Source: Archilochus colubris (Eukaryota > Chordata > Aves > Apodiformes > Trochilidae). From it: a stretch of 64,000 nucleotides of DNA. The position numbers and the translations under genes were made by a program. This document shows positions 55,329-64,000 of the stretch, in pieces. Positions within the stretch are counted from its first letter, which is position 1. Each line of letters starts with the position of its first letter. The stretch is from positions 64,361,810-64,425,809 of the forward strand of contig CM041083.1 in NCBI GenBank assembly GCA_023079485.1, written 5' to 3'. Below the pieces are notes generated by a model. That model was not told the origin of the DNA. It saw only the letters and a list, made by a program, of their open reading frames with translations, and did not search any database.

Positions 55329-58300
55329 CTGTGAGGAGGACAAAAAGCAGTATCAGACAGGAGACAAGGGGGCGGCTATTTCAAGATCAGTGACCAAAAT
55401 GAAAAGGCAGGAAGCTGTAACAGATTAACCTTTGCAGGATGTGCCACGCAGAGGAACACAGTGTAAAGAGCTTCAAGCTCCTGCTGTCTGGGCTCACGCT
55501 GGGACAAGAAGCATCATGGCCATATCAATAACATGTCCTGCACCATGAGGACAAACAGCTCAGTCTGCAAAAGCTGGAGATTTGCTGGGCAGCACCAAGT
55601 TACTAGTTCAGAAGATACAGTGCTGCTGTTGCTTTTGGATGCCCCTTGGGCTTGGTTCAGTTTGGTAGGGAACAAGAGTTGGCCCAGCCAAGCAGGAACT
55701 TGGGATTGGCATGAGGACTGGCATGGGGAATTGGCAAATAGACAAGAATCTAGGAACGTGCACAAAGACCCCGGGCACCATATCCCCGGGCACTTTTTTG
55801 GGATGTATTTAGCTGTCCAGATAATTGCGTGTGTTTAACCACTTTTTCTAAGGACATGCTGGTAGATTGTTTTTTTGTGTTTCCCTTGGGGGCCATGGCA
55901 AATACCAGAGCAAATCAAACTTGGGCGGCAGTAGTCAAGTGATAGAAAATTAGAACGTTTCTCCCATAGGCAGAATCAGGTGCTACAGGCAGCTTCACAA
56001 AGGATAGAGAAAGGATGAATGCACTTGAGTTAGAGAAAGGCACGCGTGAGTATGGGCAGAGGAACTTCTGGGTCCTTTTGTTCTACCCTTGGAGGACAAA
56101 CACAGAGGAGACTCTGGTTTAATGGAAGTCCAGTTCATGTGGCAGAGGAGACTCTGGGGCTTTGGGATAAACCCCAAATACAGCAGGTTTCCAGGGAGCA
56201 AGCTGATAGTCCATTAGCATTCCTATGGCTAGGTGAAAGAAGTGAGTAACTTACTTTATGGAGCTGAGTGCAAGTTGTTTTAAAGTCCTTAGGTCGGCAT
56301 TCATCCCTCCAATGCCCATGAACACCTCATAGAAGTCATAGGAGACTCCCTTTGCCCCAAAGATAGGGGGATCATCTGGACTGATCACAACAGGGTGTCC
56401 TTCAGCCATGAGGGCAGCTGCAGGATGGCTCCGCAAGTCAGCTACCAACAGCAGAACCTCGATGGGGAAGGGAAGGAGACAACACCACATCAAGTTATTG
56501 CTGAAGCTGTGTTTGTGTTAGGGCACCCCCTGACTGTGTCAGCAGGTAGTCAGCAGGGAGGAAGAATTTCCAGAGGGCTGTTCAGAGCATGTTAGGTGTT
56601 CTGTTCTGAACTGCTGCTGGAGGAGCCTATTTGTCTCCGTTGACTTTTCAAGGAGACTGGTTTCTTAATTGTATCTTTCAAGTCAATGCCAGTGGGGTGA
56701 ATAGCTCCCCCTTGTTTGTAACAATTTGACTGTGAGCATTTTGAGAACAATCTGGGTTATGCATTTGCCATAACACTCAGCAAAGGGCATCTGGACCTGA
56801 TACCAAGAGTTTTCTCCCTCAAGGCTCACACCAGTACATCTCTACCCCAGAGCATCCTCTCCACTGTGCCCAGGGGACTACGGGCACCATGCTAAGATGT
56901 TGCAGAAGAGTTTCCCCTGGCTGTGAATTTTACAAAAGCAAAGGACTCCCAGTTGCACTCTCAGCTTCTCAGCCTCTGGCCTTCCTGGCTTTGAAGTGTT
57001 TTCCACTACATCTCTTTAGGCCCCTCCCTGTCTCTGGGCCTCATCTTCACTAGGGAGGACTGCCTTCCCAGGTTCCTCTGCATAGGAATCTAAATTACAA
57101 GCCTTATACATACACACCATGTATCTATGTAGCAAGACTGCAGGGTAATGCATTGCAAAGGCATCCGAGCCAGCCTACATGCAACAAAACATCTAGCTGA
57201 TCTCAGCTCCCTGCTGCTCCAGCTGCTATGATAAATCCCGTTTTATGGTAAAGCCCCAAGATCTAAGTTTTTATCAACATACCTGGTTGGAGATGGGGCA
57301 GACTTCCACAGGAATATCCTTCTTCAGAGACAAATTTTTGGCTACTGGGTGTTTAATGAGGGCAAGTCCATGGCCAATCCGGCTGGTATTCAGTAGCAAA
57401 GCATCCAGCACATTATTGTCTACAGAGGTGCCCTGCCAGTCTGAGCAGAGACAGGTAAGAATCACTGCAGTGCTATGAGGAAATATGTCTTCTCAAACTG
57501 CTAGATGGTTTTGTTAGTAAGTGTCTCATTTGCAGTGTGAGAGGGTTGCACATGGTCTGAGTTCCCACTTTGCATTTTCAGTGAAACAAGGATCCAAATC
57601 TGCCTAGGACATCGCCCAGCATCAAGATACCCACTTATCTCAGCTGGGTTTAGACATCCACAGGATAGCTCTTACAGCTAAGTTAATCATGTTGGTCTCT
57701 GTTCATAGTCAAGGGAGACAAGTAATCATTTCTGCAGAATGGTTGGTGCATTAGGATGAGATGTGTCATGCTTTAGAAGTGCCTGTTACTGTCTGTGGCT
57801 ATGAAGGGAGCGTAGAGTCTAGAGGTTCACCTATAGACACCTCCTCTGTAGATGGCAACATGTAATAAGCATGATGCCGTAGTTATACACAACTTTCATG
57901 CTCTGTTAGGATAAATCTCATCCATACAAACTGAATAAATTATGGCCATTAATAATATATCACCCCAGCAATGAAGGGCAGCAATCAGTTACTTTGATGA
58001 GTGTATGCAGTTAAGACTTGAGACTGGCTCAGACATTGCTTCACCTTAAAATATAAAATAATGGCTGAGAAATTCTGCTGCTGTAGTCGATGAGAGGTGA
58101 GCACTGCACCAAGGTGGAAATGACCACGTAGCACCAGCAATAACTCTTGCAGTAGACTCCCTGTTACACACAGGGTAAAGACACTGAGCAACATGGTTGC
58201 TACTGTCAAGAGGAGGCAGCAAGCGGAGTTGCCATGTAAGAATATGCTATAGCAAAAAGCTGATATCAGGAGAAGAAGCATAGGGAAAATTGATTATATG

Positions 58301-61300
58301 CATGTGTATATATACACACACACCCTTGCCCTTCCCCCAGCTATCTTGATACAACCAGGCTTGGTGCTTCTGTGCTTTGCAATGCTTTACCACTTGCCTC
58401 TGCAAGCAGTAATAGGCCTTGAGTCCTCACCAGTCTCCCCAGCCTTACCAGTCTCCCCAGCATGGAAAAAGTATGGCAAGTTGACCCCCAGGGAATATGG
58501 GATGGTCAGGGCATCCTTCAGGTCCCACAAAGAATGACCTTCATCCTCATCACCAACCTGGGGGAAAAAGGAAGTGTGTTTTTTGAATGTCCTCTGGAAG
58601 GTGGTGGGACTTACAGCTACATATTGTTGAGGTGCCAACTGTACTGAATGTACAATGCTCTGGGGTAGGAACTGATTCTTTCAGGGGATTTTGTCAATTA
58701 CTTTCAGCAAAATCCTTAGCTGGAGGATCTGTGATTCATTTGCACTGATCTCAATACAGCAGCAGAGGATATGGCTCTGGTATAAAATATATGCCATATT
58801 ATACATGTAATTATATAGCACCCCTAGGGGTTAACTAGGAGACACAGAAGAAATTTGTTTACCAGGTCGAAGCCTGCCAGGGTGTCTGGGAAGTGAGCTC
58901 TGAGTGCCATGGCAGTGACGATGGCTTCTTTAATCTGGGAAACATTCAGCATCCTAAAGAGCAAAAGAGAGAAAGCAATGCAGAGGCTCACTCCCACAGG
59001 CCTGCCTTCTTTGGGTTTGAGTTGTGAAATGGGGCCCCAAGGGGTATTTCTAAAATGCAAGTTGCTCCTGCATCTGACAATCAGCTTCAGGTCTCCAGAG
59101 TAACAGCAGTAGAAAATTGATATTATGAAAGGAAACCCCTGAATGACCAGGAAATGCCTGGCTAGACCCTGCTGTCACTTGAGTTGAGGCATGCTTGTCT
59201 AAGACTCACTGTCTTTCCCATCTACCAAGCAGGGAGCACAATGACATGGAGAGAAAATGTTTAATTTATTTGTTTTTCTCTTGACTGTTTTGCTAGGAGA
59301 TGGGACAGTAGTTGCATATCAAGAGAGCTTTGAAGCTAGATTTCTTCCAGTTCTGTCAGACTTAACCATCACAGTGCATTCTGCAGACAGACTCTGCCCA
59401 GACCAAGCTGGCCAGAGGCAAGCCAGCTCTAAACTGGGAACTGCATTGTGCAGAGTGAGTAAATGCTGCTGAGGGGTCTGTTATATTTCTGAGGATCACC
59501 TCACATGACTTCATGGCATCTGACTTGGAGAACAGCCCTGTGCCCGCCTGTGGACAGCAGCACGAACATACCGTACAAAGGCTGCTGGGAGGACCTTTGC
59601 AGTACTGAGTGCCCATACTCGGGCACTGCTCTCACTGCTTCAGCTTCTGCAAGGAGAGGAGGAGTATGTCCAGGCTCAGAAAGAGAGCACACACGGCTTG
59701 GACATGCACGCAGGCAAGCAGCTCTCCCATCGCTCATTCCTGCACCCAGGGCTCACAGACACTTGTCTCTCTGGTGCATGCCATGTCCTAACCCTGGCTG
59801 CTTTGCACTCACTCGGGCTTATATAGATGATTTCTCTTCCTCAGCCTTTTCCACGTGCCAGGAGATGCTTTGGGAGTCAGTACCCTGGGCCTGACAACAC
59901 ATGCAGGCATTGCCAAGTGAGTTTGGCACTTCAGCTCAGCCCTCAGCATCGCCTCTCCTTGCACAGCCTGGACACTTCTCTCCCCACAGCTGCCCTCACT
60001 GTAACAAAGCCAGGCATGCACAGGTGTTTTTAGCTCTGTTGAGCCTCTACCTGTGTGCTGTAAATATAATCTTGGCTCCAAGAAAGTCAGGGTGCTCCTT
60101 CACAAACTGCCTGGTCACTTCCTGGTAGGTTGCCACAGACCATGATTTATTGTGCTGAGTGCCATCCAGTTCATACACCTGCAGGACAAAAAGCACATAG
60201 CAAGCAGAAGCTAAGAGATATTTTATTGGAAGATGGGAGAAATGAACTGAAAAAAGCTTTGGAAGAAGCAATGTACTGTGGTCCTGGCAAAAGGGCAGAA
60301 AAAAAGCAGTTAGATCTGTGCAGAACATTTTCTTCTTGAAGCCTTTACCAGCTGGCAAGAGCCAAGGAGTGGTTTTCCTCCCTCCTGTGTGACACAAGAA
60401 AAACGTTCCTCCGTGTTCAGACATGGGAAGCAAGTGCCCTTGAGTACCCAGAGGAGACCATGACCTCTTACTCACGTCTGTATCAAGTGCCAGAGCATTT
60501 TGTCCAGCCGCCTGGCAGCTCACACGCTCTGTGCCTTGCAGTGGCAGTCGGTCAGCCAAGGCAGCCCCAAGGCACACAAGAGCTGAGCTCCATAAGCTCC
60601 CAGCTGGGCTGGGCTTCTGCTCCCCTCTGCCAGAGATTTCCTCCATGACCTTGAGTCAGTCCTTTAGTTTCACCATGCTTTTCCAGTTCTCTGGCTGCAA
60701 ACTGGGAAAAATGATCTTTTTTGTATGCTGTCTCATCAACTCCCTTTATGAGTTCCCCACTACCAGGACTAAATAAGGATTTTTCCCAGATTTCGGCAGG
60801 GATATAGATCCATCGTGCCCCGATCAATGCAAACCCACAAAGGTCCTGCCTGGAGTCACTCACAAACAGTGGATAAAATCACACCATCTGTTTTCTTACC
60901 CTTCCCGCCTTTCTTTTCTCTTTCACCCTTTTTCTGCACCCTTCAACTAATCCACTCCACCCTCTTCCTTCCCCTTTGATGCAACCCCTTGCAGCAATGT
61001 CCCTTGTGCCCCTTGCTGGCACCAGCAACCACGAGGCGGCTGCAGACACTCAGAGGGAATTTTCCCCTGAAGCAGCCCACGGGAATGTGAGACTTTACAC
61101 ATCTAAATTTGCAAACACAGCTGGCTTTGGGGGACTTCCCACAATGTTTGCCATTTCGCACTAAATCCTGACTTTTCATTTACTTTACCTCAGGGGCTGT
61201 TTCTGGCGGCCTTTGCTGCTAAGGGAGCTTTTGCAGAGTGTCAGCGCTGTTGTCCAAGCCTCGCTGAGGATCTCCAGCCACACAAGCATCTCTCTGTTCC

Positions 61301-63278
61301 CACCATGCTCTCCTCACCTCGACTTTCATGGCAAAGTGTTTTCCCCTCCCCTCTCATCCCTGCTCCAGCCTAGCTGACACTTCCCTGCCTGTGCAGCCTG
61401 CCTGCCCACCTGTACCTCACACCATGCCGAGCTGCCTGGTGCCGGCAAGCCCAAGGGTTTTGGAGGCTCCCACGCCTGGAACTAGCACCAGGGGCTGGAT
61501 GGGAAGCAAATCACCCTTCCAAGCCTCTCTTCAAAAGGCATTACAGCCACATCGAAGGGCTGCTGGTAAAGGCAGGGTATTTTCCAGTCAGACCCACGCA
61601 TTCGTGTCATCGCAGATACTCTTGGCCCAGAAACCTGTGTGACCTGGGGTCTGCCAGCACTCCTGCGGTCTCGCTGCTCAGGAATTTTGACATTGCTGTT
61701 ATTTTCTCTTTCCAGGTACCCCAAAGACAGATGGTGACTGAGTTCAGTGCAACTGGCTCACAACCAACCCTCAGCAAAGCAAAGGTACCTATAAGCTTTG
61801 TGGTCTTCTCCTCCTTCTTTCTTTTATTTTCTTTCAATACACCCTTCTCATCTTAGGCATGATAGACTGCCAGCCTGCAGCCCTGACACTGAGCCATATT
61901 TTGCTATGGCCAGCCTGAGCTGCAATGGGGCAGGGTTAGCAGCCCCACTCCCCAGCTGTTGGGGGAAAAGGCATTCACAAAGCCAGATCAGCCTCCAAAT
62001 TTGTCACAGCACCTGCCTGTGGCTGCAGAGGCCTGCCCAGCAGCAGCAGTGGTTGCTGGGGTGCAGACAGACATTCATCTGCAGCTGGCTGGAGCTCACC
62101 AGCCATTGCATGCAGGGGAAATGATTTAAGGAAGCTGCTGGCAAGCATGTTCAGGAGTCAGGCCACCAGTGGGATATCAGCATGGCTGCTCCATCCACTG
62201 GATGTCATGGTGCCAGCAGCAAGCTGCTACCTGCGTTCCCACAAGCAACCCATCACCACCATCACTTGGTCCTATGGCTGCTGCCCAATGGACCTTGCAC
62301 AGCAGCTTCATTCGTGTTTCAGTGATGAGACATCTGCCTGCCAAAGTTCATGCCTCCTGCTGAACCTGGTCTGGAGAACTGTCTGGAAAATCTGTGTCTG
62401 CAGTATTGAAATTGCCACTGGGAAAGTAGGAACTATTATATCCAAAGAACAGTTCTGTGGTTTGCTGGTGCCTGGGAAGGTGTTGGGACAACATGCAGGG
62501 AGAAAGGACTAAACTATTATCAAACAATGTTAATGTTAGTGGTGATGAAAGGCTTCATACTTCATATACTTCATAGCCAAAATTTTAGGATGTCTGCAAA
62601 CTGTGTAAAACTGTGCTTTGCCCACTGTTTTTCTAGCCTGTTCAGAAAAATCATTCTGAAATAAGCTGCGGATCCAAAATAACATAACTATTCCAGAAAT
62701 TCAAGATGGGAGATTGTTCCAGTAGAGCTGCCTCACAACAGGCAATTCTGGTGCAGACAGAGTTGAGACACATCTTCCCATCCAGCAAGATTCCAACACA
62801 GCTCCCAGTCAGACTGTACAACACAGTTTTGTACCGTTGCCACAGTCAGTATCTTGCTTAGCTGTTAGGAACAAAGCTTCTCTGACTTTAAAGCTCTTGC
62901 CTATGCAAATCTCCAACAAAGACCTTTGCATATGATCAAGGTTTTCCAAGCATCCTTAGAAGGGCAGGTATGCAAACATTGAAAAGCTAAATTCAAGATA
63001 GGGCTTGAGAAAAGTTACAGAGAAATAAGGATTTAAAAGAATACTAGAGAAGCCAAAAAATACGTACCGTAGGCAGGATAGCTCTTATCTCAACATACTG
63101 TACATTATCTTCATAGAACTCCAGCAACCCCTGGTAGAAATAGGCCTTGAACACAGGTGCATAGCAGATAAGTCCAGAGGCAATGAGAAAAACTTCTTCA
63201 AATCTTTTCCAAATGAAAGTCTGAGAAGGGTAGGCCTGCTCAGGGGCATCCGTCACCAGGGTCAAGTTTCTCACCAAG
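55220..63278 (-). CDS. ADA2: ADA2 (CECR1), adenosine deaminase 2, 3' part (7 exons)
   Basis: Secreted zinc enzyme that converts adenosine and 2'-deoxyadenosine to inosines; growth-factor-like for immune cells. Joined exons on the - strand: 63278-63068, 60178-60051, 58953-58863, 58557-58449, 57440-57283, 56457-56255, 55328-55220; 335 residues in all. The N-terminal third (signal peptide, dimerisation part and the first HxH zinc ligands) is beyond the window, so the gene is partial because of the window edge, not broken. Present: [19 protein letters not shown] (zinc His and catalytic Glu); RIGHGLAL (active-site His); [18 protein letters not shown] (active-site Asp pair, human SSDDPAMFG); [14 protein letters not shown], nearly identical to human. 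Phases agree at every junction. Confidence 0.95.
56255..56457 (-). CDS. ADA2: ADA2 exon with Asp pair PDDP
   Basis: Encodes [60 protein letters not shown] and QLALSSI. The acceptor ends CCCCATCGAG, an unusual GAG acceptor after a good pyrimidine tract. Donor is GTAAGT. Phase 0 to 2. Confidence 0.94.
57283..57440 (-). CDS. ADA2: ADA2 exon, DWQGT to CPISNQ
   Basis: Encodes [40 protein letters not shown] and [13 protein letters not shown]. Acceptor is CTGCTCAG, donor GTATGT. Phase 1 to 0. Confidence 0.95.
58426..58461 (-). repeat. ADA2: Tandem 18-bp duplication of an ADA2 splice donor
   Basis: Copies 58426-58443 and 58444-58461 match at 17 of 18 bases. On the - strand each reads GCTGGGGAGACTGGTRAG, so both carry exon end plus GT donor (GTAAGG upstream, GTGAGG downstream). 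Confidence 0.92.
58449..58557 (-). CDS. ADA2: ADA2 exon with zinc-site HAGET
   Basis: Encodes [20 protein letters not shown] then [14 protein letters not shown]. Donor GTAAGG gives the human-like joint HAGETDWQG. A copy of the same 18 bases, including a GTGAGG donor, follows directly, so the exon could also end at 58431, adding six residues in frame. Confidence 0.92.
58863..58953 (-). CDS. ADA2: ADA2 exon, MLNVSQ to AGFDL
   Basis: Encodes [20 protein letters not shown] then [10 protein letters not shown] (human FPTVVAGFDL). Acceptor is CTCTTTAG, donor GTAAAC. Phase 2 to 0. Confidence 0.92.
60051..60178 (-). CDS. ADA2: ADA2 exon, VYELDG to TAHR
   Basis: Encodes [20 protein letters not shown] then [22 protein letters not shown]; human [20 protein letters not shown]. 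Acceptor is TCCTGCAG, donor GTAGAG. Phase 0 to 2. Confidence 0.94.
60179..63067 (-). other. ADA2: ADA2 intron (2.9 kb)
   Basis: GT-AG intron between the IRAILPT and VYELDG exons. GC content is moderate. No CR1 words, coding exon or RNA gene was recognised; open frames here are short and random. Confidence 0.65.
63068..63278 (-). CDS. ADA2: ADA2 exon (first visible)
   Basis: Encodes [40 protein letters not shown] and [17 protein letters not shown]; human has LLRNFTLVTQHPE and FYEDNVLYMEIRAQLLP. Acceptor is TTCTGCAG, donor GTACGT. Enters in phase 2, so the preceding exon ends with two bases of a Ser codon. Confidence 0.94.
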
Positions 63279-64000
63279 CTGCAGAAAACAGTAAAAAGGA
63301 AGAATGAGAAGAACAAGGCAACTGGCTTCCTAGGATGCAAAAAGCCACCAGCTGGCAGCTGGGTGTTTATTACAGGAGGAAATAAGTTTGCTTCAAGATA
63401 GGTGAGAGTTTTATTGTCAGAGACCCAGCTTTGTGAATGTGACGCTCTCCCACTTAGATGCTCTGGGGTGCAGCAGGGCAGCATCTGTGCTGTAGGAGCT
63501 ACGTGTTCTTTGGGCAGGACCAAGAAAAGGTGCAAAGCCATTTCAGTCACAACTGGGACAAAGGAGCTTACTCAGGCCTTTTGGCATTGCAGTACAACAG
63601 GCCTCATGATGACTCCTGCAACTAGGAAGAATTCGGTACATTTTTCTGCCAGCTATAATTTTTCTTCTAGTGGCTGGTACAGAGAAGAATAATTGACAGG
63701 TAGGAAGTAATACAAAACATGTTGAGCTACAAACAGGGTAAGACTAGGTGCTCAAAACCTGCCCCTTCCTTTTTTGAGGGCAGAATCTTGAAGAGTTATA
63801 AAGTTACAAAAGCAAATAGGATGGTTTTATGTCATAGGAATTGCACTCTGCTACCCAGGGGTAGCCTTAATCCAAAAGTAGGTTAGCACATTATTCCTGC
63901 AGACAATATATTCTCCTAAACATCTTCAAGGCATGTAAAAGAAGTTATGACACCTGGCCCTGTGTGTATGACAGCAGATTCACCATCTGACGGCAAGCTG
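63279..64000 (-). other. ADA2: ADA2 intron running off the window
   Basis: I looked for the preceding ADA2 exon (with the HLHD zinc motif) on the - strand and did not find it. The open frame that extends the 63068-63278 exon to 63550 is intronic read-through. Confidence 0.65.

Larger units (their letters stand above)
55329..60050 (-). other. ADA2: ADA2 introns between last exons
   Basis: Introns 55329-56254, 56458-57282, 57441-58448, 58558-58862 and 58954-60050 hold no other gene or repeat family that I recognise. A short TA/CA dinucleotide run is at 58302-58322. Confidence 0.65.

Noticed and set aside
60187..60646. Extension of the VYELDG exon frame
   Set aside because: The acceptor TCCTGCAG at the exon edge and loss of homology beyond it mark intron read-through.
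63279..63550. Extension of the first visible ADA2 exon frame
   Set aside because: Sequence before 63278 has a clear TTTCTGCAG acceptor and the extension does not resemble ADA2; it is intron.

Overview
This is vertebrate nuclear DNA, most likely from a bird. Genes are split by GT-AG introns, promoters sit in CpG-rich islands, and the only dispersed repeats I can name are CR1-type LINE fragments, the family that dominates bird (and other sauropsid) genomes. There are no bacterial, plasmid or phage features. I cannot tell the species.

The window holds the gene block IL17RA - TMEM121B (CECR6) - HDHD5 (CECR5) - ADA2 (CECR1). Human chromosome 22q11, the cat eye syndrome region, carries the same genes in the same order and relative orientation. 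I recognised them from the encoded proteins and rebuilt exons by joining splice sites with compatible phases; all junctions stay in frame. No transcript evidence was available.

Layout: 1-2015 looks like the last part of a 3' UTR from an upstream + strand gene. 3814-25140 (+) is IL17RA: 13 coding exons, 861 residues, with a very large first intron. About 27.45-32.22 kb (-) is TMEM121B: a one-exon coding region of 499 residues inside a very GC-rich island, convergent with IL17RA. 32.6-43.3 kb is a long stretch without a recognisable gene, carrying CR1 fragments. 43278-47887 (-) is HDHD5: 8 exons, 422 residues, starting in a CpG island whose promoter carries a near-palindromic pair of ZNF143/SBS-like sites. 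48.1-55.2 kb has no recognisable coding gene but includes a second GC-rich island near 50.3-50.5 kb with an RFX X-box-like site and a long C-tract. 55220-63278 (-) is the 3' part of ADA2: the last seven coding exons, 335 residues. Its first exons (signal peptide, first zinc-binding histidines) lie beyond base 64000.

The four genes are not an operon and do not act in one pathway. IL17RA is a cytokine receptor, ADA2 a secreted adenosine deaminase of immune cells, HDHD5 a HAD-family protein (probably mitochondrial), and TMEM121B a multi-pass membrane protein of unknown function. I found no previously undescribed system. The most checkable oddities are a perfectly tandem 18-bp duplication of an ADA2 splice donor, the paired SBS sites at HDHD5, and the orphan CpG island at 50.3 kb.
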